From contig NW_014577338.1 in NCBI RefSeq assembly GCF_000485595.1, positions 224,295-253,361 of the forward strand: a DNA stretch of 29,067 bases, written 5' to 3'. Numbering within the stretch: the stretch's first letter is position 1; every line of letters begins with the position of its first letter. The notes beneath the pieces are model-generated. The model worked only from the letters and a program-made list of their open reading frames with translations. It made no database searches and was not told the DNA's origin. The stretch is from Priapulus caudatus. Taxonomy: Eukaryota; Priapulida; Priapulimorpha; Priapulimorphida; Priapulidae. This document shows, piece after piece, positions 13,729 to 23,302 of the stretch. The translations under genes were made by a program, and so were the position numbers.

Positions 13729-13963
13729 AACATCTGGATATAGAATAGAGAATCTCTATATCAGAATATCTATGGCAACATATAGGCTTTTGACCAAATG
13801 CTATACCGGCCGATATAAGTTGTCCTACGCGTCATTGCCATTAACAATTTTAAAGTAAATAGGTCCTTGTTTAAAAGCCACTCATCTATCAATCTATATC
13901 TCATGCACTTCTTCATTCAAATAGCACAGATAATGGGATTTACACAATTTGTATTATATATTT

Positions 13964-14945
13964 ACTAGGGGAGACCGGGGACAATTGTAACACGGGGCAA
14001 ATGTAACAGAGGCCCTCATTCCTAGTACAAACGTGCTATATGTATACGCTCTTCACAGCGCATGCACATTTCATTGACCCACATGCTGTCCTGAGGGTAG
14101 GCAGGTTTACGCATCGAGGAACATTTGACAGCCAAAACATCGTTTTTTTAGCAGGTAAGTAAAATCTCGAATTACCTAATGTTTTTTTTCTGACAAATAT
14201 ATGTACTTGAGCTATCACTGTCATTTGTATATCATAAAAAAATAGGTTTTTTAGAAAGATTTTTTATATTTTTTATAAAGGTGACACGTTGGACAGATTT
14301 TCAACAATTAAACAGCAATTTATAGAACCACAATAAAAAATTTTTAATAAAAACTATGACGAATGCTTGACTCATTTACATATGAATAAAATATATAAAT
14401 AGGCTACTTATTGCCTTGTGAACAAAACATATTTACAGACCCATTAATTCAAAGTTATGTAGTTCGCATGTCTGAGCTTATAGATAGGCAACTTTTTTGC
14501 CTTATAAACAAAACACATTTTGTAAAACACATACTTTTTATACATGCCAAGGGGCAATTGTAACACGTTGTTACATTTGCCCCCGAGGAGACGGCCATCA
14601 TTTGGGGGCTGTTTTTTAATCTTAGCATTAGTATTCGTCAATGAAACTTTTACCAAATATAGGCCTGAGGGATATGATTTGTTGGTACAATTGTATGTGT
14701 TACAATTGCCCCATTGGTGTGTTACAATTGCCCCGTGTTGTGTGGCAATTGTAACACTTGACTTCCAGTTTTGAAATGATAATGGCTTCAAAATAACTTG
14801 TTTTACTTAACCCAAACCTAGTCATATTTCAAGCCAAGATATGCATCTTTAATTTCATATACCTTGAAGTAAGTATTTAACTATAATAAAGTTGTTATGT
14901 CAGATTTGGAAAAAAGTGTTACAATTGTCCTCGGTCTCCCCTACT
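13964..14945. mobile_element. 976-bp inverted-repeat element with eight internal motif copies
   Basis: Ends match as inverted repeats: 13967-13993 begins AGGGGAGACCGGGGACAATT, and 14916-14942 is its complement with one mismatch. A 3-bp ACT direct repeat flanks both sides (13964-13966, 14943-14945). A motif close to GGGGCAATTGTAACAC recurs at 13977, 13994, 14551, 14570 (reverse), 14697 (reverse), 14719 (reverse), 14742 and 14917 (reverse). The small frames inside are made largely of these motifs, and no transposase is recognised. Probably a non-autonomous DNA transposon with multiple subterminal binding sites; superfamily unknown. Confidence 0.85.
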
Positions 14946-15304
14946 GAATAAATAATTTTGGTAAAGATTGTCCTTTCCTTATATCAAGTCTAAACTCACG
15001 TTCCGCTACCCGGGTGCTAATCTTTCTCTAGCCCCGGTCCAAAAACGTGTCGCCGCCCCTCACTTAGGGAATTGTTCATAATTTGTCATAGGCGTCGTGA
15101 CGATCACGCAGCAAAGACGACCTGTGTGGATAGAAGGGATTCTCACTGCTAGCTTGCGCTATGAGCGCTGTTAACGACTAGAAAATGGTTACGTAGTGCG
15201 GCTGAGAAGGTCTATGTCCCTTAGGGTACTACGGTACTACCGGAACATACCCTGGTACTATCTAATATGCCGGACCGTACCTCGCCTACTCCACTAACGA
15301 GTCT

Positions 15305-15326
15305 AGATCTGGATCTGGATCTGGAT
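15305..15326 (-). repeat. LINE 3' hexamer tail
   Basis: ATCTGG units on the plus strand (ATCCAG-type on the LINE strand) lie about 55 bp after the stop codon of the reverse transcriptase. Short tandem 3' tails instead of poly(A) are common in CR1/L2-like elements, and this marks the probable 3' end. Confidence 0.7.
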
Positions 15327-15379
15327 AGTTTACTGCGTAGCCCACGGTTACGTGGATAATAACGCAGGGAGGTGTGCGC

Positions 15380-16963
15380 TTAGATGTTGTCGTCAGCGGC
15401 AGTGAAACAGATAAGGTCTATCTCGGCCTCAGTACGCTGGTTCCACTGTTGAATAGTTCTCGGGAAGAAGGAATGGCGAAACTCTTCGGTGTTGACTCGC
15501 ACTGTTTGAAGTTTCTGACTGTTCTTACTGCGTGTTCGCTGGGGTCCAGGTTTGGTATACTGATCTGCTGGTACCGCCACTGAAGAAGACATTATCTTCT
15601 TCATGAATGCTATGCGATGATCGCTCCGCCGCTGAGCAAGAGAAGGCCAATTCAGAGTTCCTAGCATTTCAGTAACGCTACTGTCACGCCGGTAGTCTCT
15701 ACATACGAACCTGGCTGCCCTTCTCTGTACTTTTTCCAAATTATCAATGTTTTTGACCAGGAACGGATCCCAAACAATAGATGCAAATTCCAATTTTGAG
15801 CGAACTAATGACTTGTATGCAACCTCTTTGAGTGTTTTTGGAGCAAATTTCAAGTTGCGGCGTAGAAAACCGAGTGTGCTGTTGGCCTTTGCGCAAATCG
15901 CACTGATGTGGTCGTCCCATTTTAGGTTGGAAGAGAAGTTCAGGCCGAGGTACTTGGTGGTGGTCACTTCCTCTAAGATGTGCTTATCCAGCTCGTAGAA
16001 GAAGGACAATGGGGTACCAGCTCGTCGATGGATTCGGATTATGTTACACTTCTTTGTATTGAATCGCATGCCCCAAGTTGATGCCCAGTCGTGAAGGCGT
16101 TCCAGGTCCCGCTGGAGCTCTATCTGGTCAGCGATCGATCGGATCTCTTTGTAGATCAGGCAGTCGTCGGCGAATAGCCTCACTTGGGATACGACGGCGT
16201 CAGGAAGGTCATTAATGTGGAGTAAGAAGAGTAGAGGGCCCAAGACAGTGCCTTGAGGTACCCCAGACTCCACCTTCACCTTTTCCGATGAGACTCCATC
16301 AATGACGACTTGTTGGGTCCGGTCGCTGAGAAACTCCTTGATCCATGTTAAGCTTGTGTCCCTGATGCCATACTGATGTAATTTCTTCATGAGTCGCAGG
16401 TGGGGTACGGTGTCAAAAGCTTTACTAAAGTCTAATACTGCAACATCCACCTGAACCTTACGATCAAAGGAACTCAAGAAGTCGTGGGTGGTCATCAGGA
16501 GCTGAGAAGCGCATGAGTGAAGCTTACGGAAGCCATGCTGGTAGGGTGAGAGGATCTCATAGCGATCAAGGTGGTCCATGATATGGCGGCTTACGACGTG
16601 CTCCATAAGTTTGCACGACACACAGGTTAATGATACTGGTCGGTAATTCTCACTGGCATTCCGGTCACCTTTCTTGAATACTGGGGTAACCCTGGCTTCC
16701 TTCCAATCTGCTGGTAGTTCACCCCGATCATAGGATTGTTGGAATATTGCAGTGAGTATTGGGGCAATCTCATGTGCTGCTTCCTTGAGTAGCCTATTAG
16801 CAATGTAGTCTGGGCCACTGGCCTTCGACGGATTTAGACGTTGAAGTAACAACTCGACTCCGTGGACGCTTATCACCAGGTCTAACATAGCTGGGTATGT
16901 CTCACCACGTGGTGACGGAACGTTCTCTGTATCCTCCTTGGTGAAGGCTGATTGAAACTGCAT
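15380..16963 (-). pseudogene. LINE reverse transcriptase and C-terminus
   Basis: Frame of 527 residues, uninterrupted. Reverse transcriptase blocks in order: LNPSKASGPD (43-52), WKEARVTPVFKKGD (87-100), NYRPVSLTCVSCKLME (106-121), QHGFRKLHSC (142-151), VLDFSKAFDTV (176-186, first catalytic Asp 178), SGVPQGTVLGP (233-243) and FADD (264-267, bases 16163-16174), the variant YXDD box with both Asp residues. The thumb and a C-terminal part ending near FFPRTIQQWN (residues about 497-506) are present, as usual for CR1/L2-like ORF2. The polymerase is intact in itself but, because of the two upstream frameshifts, cannot be made fused to the endonuclease. The initial ATG is created by the frameshift insertion and is probably not a real start. 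Confidence 0.93.
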
Positions 16964-17519
16964 GTTTATTTAAAAGTTCGGCCTTAGTACGAGGGTCGCT
17001 AACTAGCCTGCTGCCTTCACGAATTGGGGAAACACCTGAGCCGTCATTCCTCTTTGACTTAATGTAACGCCAAAAAGCTTTGGGATTATGCTGACTCAGG
17101 CTTGGATCCAGAATATTGGTGATGTATCTCCGGTGTGCTGAGTAGATAAGTTTCCGGACGAGTACCTTCTGAGCCTTGTAACACGCACGGGACTTGTCCG
17201 AGGGTTTTCTCTTGGCGAGGTAGAAGAGACGTTGTTTCTTGAGTACAGCTTTCCTGATGTGATTGTCAAACCAGGGTAAACTGTTCGGCTTCCTGGCAGT
17301 AGAATGAGGGATGAGACGCTTTGTGATGTCTAGTAGCCCAAGCTTAAAGAGTTCCCAGTTTTCGTTTACGGAGTTCTGCTCAAATTTATCATGGTCCAGA
17401 ATGTCGGACTGTAACTGGGTTACTGCTTCTCTGATCGTCGGCCAATCTGCCTTCCTGAACTGTGGGACTGATCTTGGTAGTGCGGTGGTACGCATAGGTT
17501 TAATGTCCGCTTCCACCAC
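16964..17519 (-). pseudogene. LINE linker between endonuclease and reverse transcriptase
   Basis: Middle segment of the LINE ORF2, in the second of three frames. It contains the region typical of CR1-like elements between the two enzymes: RKADWPTIREAV, then PWFDNHIRKAVLKKQRL, FWRYIKSKRND and a final TKAELLNK block that normally leads straight into the reverse transcriptase. Reading frame is lost after AELLNK, where the neighbouring sequence suggests a net +4 insertion (a GCAT/TGCA tetranucleotide near 16960-16963). No internal stop codon is present, so decay appears limited. The frame remains open to 16902 but that tail is out of frame. Confidence 0.85.
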
Positions 17520-18373
17520 GACATGTCATGGTCGCCGATCCACGGAGCAGTTTGAACCGACTTGACCAGGGACGAGTTGTTCGTAAAAAATAAGTCCAAG
17601 TTATTTTTTCCCCTGGTAGATTCAAGCTGTAGCTGGGATAGGGAGTGATCCGCTTGGATTTCCAGAAGTTTGTGACAAACGCCTGGATGGTCAGCACCTT
17701 GGGCGACGGAATTGAGATCCCAGTCGATGCCGCTTGCGTTGAAATCGCCACCCAGGTGGATGGTTTTGTCGTGGCAACGAGGCGGAAGGTTTTGGAGGGA
17801 AAGATCGAGCTGTTCTAGCTTCTCAGCATTTTCATCCGGTGGGCGGTAAAAACTACCCATCACCAGGGATTTAGCGTTCTGCATGGTGACTTTTACCCAG
17901 ATGATTTCGGCATCGGTATCAGCCACCTTCAGCTCTTCGCAATAGTCCGCGTAGCAAGCTTTGATTGCAATAAACACACCTCCACCATGGAGGGTGCGGT
18001 CTTTGCGGAAGACCGTATATCCTGTGGGGAATTTTTCTGCAGATTGAATCGAGCTATCAAGTTTCGACTCGCAGCCCAAAATCACGTCAGGTTGAACATA
18101 GTCCACCGCAGCAACAAAATTTGCCGTTTTGCTTTTGATCCCCTCACAATTGAGGATCATGGTTCGCCAATTTGTAGGAGTGTTGAACGTGGGTTGGTCG
18201 ATGTCCATTTCGCTCGTAGGTTCATGGTTACTGGGTGCGGTAGATGAAAATCTCCTCGAAGCCGACTTTAGATCAAATGGTGAACTAACAAACTGTGGGT
18301 GAAAAGCGAAGTCCATTGATGCTATGGAGGTGTCCTGGTCTAACACCGAGAAACGATTCTCAGTGGAAAGCAT
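17510..18373 (-). pseudogene. LINE endonuclease domain fragment
   Basis: This fragment would nick target DNA to prime reverse transcription. After about 65 low-complexity residues, the APE/exonuclease III fold begins near residue 70. Visible motifs are the metal-binding Glu in GCES (102), SFYRPP (174-179), GGDFN (208-212), NLDLFFTN (258-265) and GDHD (280-283), the SDH-type catalytic His motif. All key catalytic residues appear present. The frame is lost directly after GDHDM: the next similar residues (VEADIKP) are read in another frame, consistent with a single-base deletion near 17518-17524. The open frame runs to 17420 but residues after about 287 are out of frame. Expected in a non-autonomous, dead copy. 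Confidence 0.9.
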
Positions 18374-18427
18374 GAAGCTGTGAAATGTGAATGATGCCAG
18401 ATGTGTAGATAGTCGCCTACGCCTACT

Positions 18428-18458
18428 CCCTAACCCTAACCCTAACCCTAACCCTAAC
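18428..18458. repeat. Interstitial (CCCTAA)n telomere-like array
   Basis: Five perfect CCCTAA units sit between the LINE 5' end and the right arm of the split inverted-repeat element. This is the same repeat as at 6855-6929. Confidence 0.97.
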
Positions 18459-18530
18459 CATATCAGATAGTTACCAGGGTACGTTCCGGCAGTACCCCGG
18501 GGGACATAGACCCTATCCGCCGTAGTGCGG

Positions 18531-18922
18531 TAGGCTCAGTTGAAGTTTATCACAGTTGCCACGTGACTAACCGCATACTGAAACATAATTCCGCTTGGGA
18601 AATTAGTGGAAATAAATACTGCGCCGAGCTTATGAGCGACCCATCTTATACCTTAATTACAGCCTTTTTCAAATAATGCTAAAGTAGATATATATACGTC
18701 GTCCAACAGCAGGATTTATTAGCGATTGTGTGGCCATCCGCTGTGCTGGACTAGCAATAATGAATTCAGCTTTGCATGAATAGCCTTGCGTGAAATGCGT
18801 TGTATGCTTGGAACTGGCAGGCTGTGGCTGCATGAAATATTGCAGATATTATTGCTCGTTCGTTTAGAACAGCACTCTTTATGTATTCCTGCCCATAGTA
18901 TACTTCTAAATATCAAGAGGGC
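18531..18922. other. Stretch without a recognised gene
   Basis: Unique sequence between two transposons. The minus frame at 18719-18916 has no recognised resemblance. Confidence 0.5.
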
Positions 18923-19814
18923 TTAAGCCTGGCGTACACGCAAACTATGCTATGTTTTAGTCACCGGATTTTATCGCAGGAAATAATCGATGTATCCCGC
19001 ACACGCTACGCCATGTGTGCTGGTAAAAGTGGTTATACGGATTAAAATCGAGATCGATCATATGACTTTGGCATTGGCAGTGTTATTAAGAGCATCAGCG
19101 ATGACTTTTAACGCATGTGATCTCTTATTGCGGTCTTTGTATTCAGATGATGTTGTGTCAGAGAAACATTTATGCTGCGACCACGTATCAACAAGTATAA
19201 TGCTTCCTTTTCGTCGTCCCAAAAAATGCGCGGCTTCAATAGACTGGTACTCGCTCCCACCTCTTGGCTTAGTTACTCGATGGGATCGAGTAATCGAGGT
19301 GGGAGCGAGTACCAGTCTACGGCTTCAATGGACGCTGCCATTTTGTCGATCATGTGATTTTTGCTCGATGCTGATTGGCCCGTGTAGCCGGGGGTTTCCG
19401 TTGAACACCACACACGCTACGATCCGATTTTATCCGTGGGATTTTTATCGCTAGATATCAAACCAGTTTGATATGCTCCGATCAGTAGCGGGAAAACGCG
19501 CAGGGTAAAAATTGCAGGATAATATATGAGACCGCACACGCTCCGAAAATGTCGTACGAGAAAACAGTAACGTGTGCGTCAGGCTTTAACTTGTGCGCCA
19601 GGGCACATGCATGCATTAAAAGTTATCGCCGATGCTCTTAATAACAATGCCAATGTCAATGCCAAAGTCACACGATCGATCTCGCAATATTTATCCTGAT
19701 TTTAATCATTAACCAGCGCACACGGCGTAGCGTGTACGAGATACATCGATTATTTCCTGCGATAAAATCCGCCGACTAAAACCGTAGCATAGCGTGCGTG
19801 TGCGCCAGGCTTTA
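18923..19814. mobile_element. Harbinger-like MITE with about 200-bp inverted arms
   Basis: An 886-bp element (18926-19811) starts AGCCTGGCGTACACGC and ends with the complement of AGCCTGGCGCACACGC. It is flanked by TTA on both sides (18923-18925, 19812-19814), the trinucleotide duplication typical of PIF/Harbinger elements. Arms of about 195-208 bp (18926-19120 and 19604-19811) pair with scattered differences and small indels. An extra copy of the terminal sequence, complement of AGCCTGACGCACACG, lies inside at 19571-19585 and is also followed by TTA, suggesting a nested or rearranged second copy. No transposase is seen; the 154-residue frame at 18990-19454 reads through the arm and is not a gene. 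Confidence 0.85.
19231..19333. repeat. Double-stem hairpin flanked by direct repeats
   Basis: Perfect 23-bp arms, 19241-19263 and 19296-19318 (beginning AGACTGGTACTCGCTCCCAC), enclose a second inner stem TTACTCGAT/ATCGAGTAA (19273-19281 and 19285-19293). CGGCTTCAAT(A/G)GAC occurs directly on each side, the left copy (from 19231) running into the stem and the right copy starting at 19320. This looks like a small inverted duplication or foldback insertion inside the Harbinger-like element. Confidence 0.9.
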
Positions 19815-19910
19815 GATGCTTCATCCAGAGATTAAATGCGTTGCAGAAGAACAATTGCTGAAATTAACCGGCGGATTTTCTCACATACACGCACGCACAC
19901 ATGCACGCAC

Positions 19911-20282
19911 GTACGGTGGCCCATATGAACAAAACACAAGTACGCAGGTTAGCATGTTGGCAAACATATAAAGTTCGAGACGAAGCAAATAATTTTCAAG
20001 ACAAACACATTTTCAAGACAACTTCATTTGAACGCAACACATGTTCGCAAGTAAACATTGGCAAAGCAACTAATTATCGCAGCAAATACAAGTTTCCTAA
20101 ACGGAAATAGTAGCGGCCCCCGTCAGCCCCGTCACCCCTCGCCCCCTCTCACCCCACCCCCTCACCCCACCCTACCACCAATTTCCGTTTTGCAACTTGC
20201 TGTTTGCTTGCGTACTTGTGTTTGCGTACATGCGTACATGCGTGCTTGCGTGCTTGTGTTTTGTTTATATGGGCCACCGTAC
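19911..20282. mobile_element. 372-bp inverted-repeat element
   Basis: Ends 19911-19946 and 20247-20282 are 36-bp inverted repeats with few mismatches; the left begins GTACGGTGGCCCATATGAAC. Possible target duplications are GCACGCAC on each side (8 bp, but low-complexity) or a simple TA. The interior includes a C-rich stretch (about 20115-20175) and TGCGTACT-like simple sequence. No coding capacity; superfamily undecided. Confidence 0.75.
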
Positions 20283-21141
20283 GCACGCACGCAATTACAC
20301 ACGCATACCACGAGTACATAATAAATCACGTGCCATTTTTGCTTGCCGTGACATTATTCATAATTACAACGTCGCACTACTTCAGAATGTTCTGTTAGAC
20401 AAGCACCTCAGTTATCCTAATATACACGCATCGTCGACTGGTTGAGCCAGATGCTTCAAAAACGCACGTTTTATGACATCTAATCTATTTAGTCAGAGCT
20501 TCTTTAATACCTGCGGTCTACGGCATGAATTGTAAATCTCGTTAATATTGCGTCTTGTGTACAAAAAAATCGGCTTATTCCCAACCTTGGAATATAGATC
20601 TCAAATGCTGCACTACGTGTTGACTAATTATTTAATCGTACGTATTCAGAAGCACACTATGTGCTGTGAGCCACTTCCCATTAAATCGAGCACATTCGGG
20701 TTATTAGAATGTCAGATAATTAAAATTAGAAATGAGATTACAAAAAATATTTAGGCAAAACATTTTCCGTGCCATGTGTACCAGGATTTCATTACATAAT
20801 ATTGAATCGATCATTTATTTGGGCAAATGCCGAGCATGCGCGGAAGCATGTCGCGCACACGTAGCTGTCATGCGGAATTATATCGTCAACTGGGGCGGTC
20901 CTCCTCTCTGATTGCACATATTCCGGAGGAAACATGCTATGTCAGACGATCTATTGAGAACGCACCCGCGTGGCCTTTTCGAGAGGGGCCGCGCATGTAC
21001 GTTTGTCATTGCACCAAAACACATAAACGCAATCTAAATAAATAAACACGTATATATTAATAGAATATTAAAAATTAACCTTTACATTTTTAAACGGTAT
21101 AAACCTCTCCTCGGATTCGTATAACGTCATATACGGGCACA

Positions 21142-21208
21142 TGACGTCACATGATAGCAGCGTTGAGCCGAACAATCATAATTACGTCTAACGTATCGCG
21201 TGACGTCA
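21142..21208. promoter_or_regulatory. Pair of consensus CRE palindromes
   Basis: TGACGTCA occurs at 21142-21149 and 21201-21208, the full-length palindromic site for CREB/ATF-type bZIP factors. Further ACGTCA/GACGT half-sites lie close by (near 21125, 21185, 21215). Two exact 8-mers in 67 bp is more than expected by chance, so an enhancer or promoter is plausible, but no gene start is visible. Confidence 0.35.
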
Positions 21209-23260
21209 CTAGTCGACGTTACGATTAGCGCACGTGGTGCCTGCCACACAACCGCGTCTTTACTCTTCAAATGCCCTTTTCCATACGAGAGTCATGCCGT
21301 TGACCTTACGAATGATAGCAGAAATATCGAAGTGCTGCCGAGTCATGATGGCGACACATGCGCTAGACAGCGACGGGCGCGGGAAATCGATATATACTTG
21401 GTGAGACGCGACAATGAGGTAGGCCTAAATCAACAAAATTTCTGTTTTTTAAACGTAGCTAGTCAATAACGATTATTCGACGTTGATAGTGCACGTTTCC
21501 CACAGAAGTAAAAATTGTTCAGTTCAGCAAATAGATCAGGACTATAGCCAGAGGTGTGGGGTGGACAACAGGGCAGCTACATTTGAGAAGGAAAAACGTA
21601 AGAAGTATTAATAATCATAAAATGTATTTATTTCTATGTAATCTCATCACACCTTGGTTTATTTCTTGAAGCATTTCTTTAAAAAAATGTATTTTATTTC
21701 ACAGGCGGCCTCGTCAATTTGAAATTTTATATGAATTTCTGACAAATTATCTTCAGGCCTCAGTTTTCTCATAAATTATTTTCCTGGTTTTGTACAGATT
21801 TAACTTCTATTAAAATGTGATATGTGAAACCTATAAAAAACATGATATTAGAAAGAAGAAAATTCCCGGGCCTATTTCGCAGTCAAAAGCCCAAGAAATC
21901 CGGGACTACCCCCAAACCTATCCCCGCCGCTGTTGCCAACTCGCCAACATTAGGAAACGGAAATTCACCTAACGTCAGGGATTATGGAACGTTTTCTTCA
22001 GCTTTAGGAGCAAGCGTCCTCGGATTCCAAAAACTATTCTGTCAGCATGACTCGATGATATTTTCTCGTCATTACTCTGTTGAGTGACACAAAATCCCAG
22101 GGATTTGTTCAGGCTACGACACTGCGATACCGCCACTGTTAATGATTTTGCTGACTGTTCATGTCGAGTGGAACGAGATCAACGTTATACAAGATCCATG
22201 ACCATACCTACAACAAATATAATCGTCCGTTACCTGAACATATGAGGTACACAACACGACCAGATGAACACGCATTCTCGCCACTATTCCCTCATAACCA
22301 CCTCCCACACGGAAAGACATCCATATTAGTGGGCCTATATAGTCTATACATGAATATTGTACATAAATAATCACCTCTCTTTACGCTGAGCCTTTTTATA
22401 TGCAGCCTGAAAACGAATTTTTCTATTCCAATTAAAATAAAGCAGTGATAATGCCTATATAAAACTAGATAATTGGTCTAATAATAAAGTTGAATTCATT
22501 ATTGGCCTTGACATATACTCAGACACTTGTGAATAGCAATGCTATTCATAATCTTGCTCTGCATAACTCCTACTGCAACAGCAAGGATAGTCCCGTTCAA
22601 GTAATTTGTTTGGTTAACATATTAATTGAGTTATAGGTAAGCGATTCCAAAAAATGTTAAAAGCAACAACAACTGCCAATTATAGAGAGATATTAGAGAG
22701 AAGGGCGACGCGTGCCTAGTCACGGACACGTCTATAAAATGCATCAGTATTCTAATCCTGAACATAGATTATGATTTGACAGTTTTCTGCCATTAAATAC
22801 TAGTTACTGTTGGATAAGAGCTACTGTAAACGAATCATGCACACAATGCGGTAAATTAAAAGCAACAATCTCATACAACTGCGGTCACCCCTAATTCCTA
22901 CTGTGATAAAAAGATGGGGAGCTAATGTGTGTGTGGGCGGGTAGTGTAAGACGGAGGGCGAGAACTAAAACTAAGTTTGAAAGAGAGAGGAAGAGTGAGA
23001 GTGAGACAGGAAGAGAGTGCGACAGGTAGACAGAGAGTCATAGAAAGCGCTCACGCGAGAGAGGGAGGAAGGAACGAGAAAGGGAGTATAAGACTCTGGT
23101 AATAAATATTATCATTGGTATTTTAGAACTTTTTCCAACATGACGACAATGAATTATATGACACTGTTTTTTATACTCTTTTCAACCACACATTATTTGG
23201 GAATCTTCCAGTCAGTGATTTGATACCTCATTGCCATACAGATATACAGATATACATGTG

Positions 23261-23302
23261 ATCAGGAGTAGATAATATAGATCTCTATTATCTACTCCTG
23301 AT
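23261..23302. repeat. Perfect 17-bp inverted repeat, 8-bp loop
   Basis: ATCAGGAGTAGATAATA (23261-23277) is exactly complemented by 23286-23302 around the spacer TAGATCTC. GTGAT borders it on both sides, a possible small duplication. Confidence 0.9.

Larger units (their letters stand above)
15302..18419 (-). mobile_element. CR1/L2-like LINE retrotransposon, 5'-truncated and frameshifted
   Basis: A non-LTR retrotransposon of about 3.1 kb on the minus strand encodes, in order, an APE-type endonuclease, a linker and a reverse transcriptase, in three frames separated by two frameshifts. No ORF1 is present and only about 45 bp precede the first ATG, so the copy is probably 5'-truncated. The 3' end is a short hexamer tail (15305-15326). 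Candidate target duplication: CGCCTACTCC(A)CTAAC at 15283-15298 and 18420-18434. The sequence style suggests the CR1/L2/Rex-Babar group; exact clade is not assigned. Confidence 0.9.
15192..18530. mobile_element. Second telomere-bearing inverted-repeat element, split by a LINE
   Basis: Left arm about 15202-15268 and right arm about 18459-18520 are imperfect inverted repeats sharing GTCTATGTCCC, CCGGAAC(A/G)TACCCTGGT and ACTATCT(A/G)ATATG, with an 8-bp gap. A 10-bp direct repeat, CGTAGTGCGG, flanks them (15192-15201 and 18521-18530), again of Mutator-like size. Removing the LINE leaves an element of about 200 bp whose interior is largely a CCCTAA array. The terminal motif CTATGTCCCCCGGGG recalls the CTATCCCCCGGG of the element at 6640-7005. 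Arms and repeats are seen; the relationship is inferred. Confidence 0.7.

Noticed and set aside
14444-14791. 115-residue minus-strand frame inside the 976-bp element
   Set aside because: Largely built from the repeated CAATTGTAACAC motif; no transposase resemblance.
18990-19454. 154-residue frame in the Harbinger-like element
   Set aside because: It reads through the terminal arm and the hairpin; no transposase motifs.
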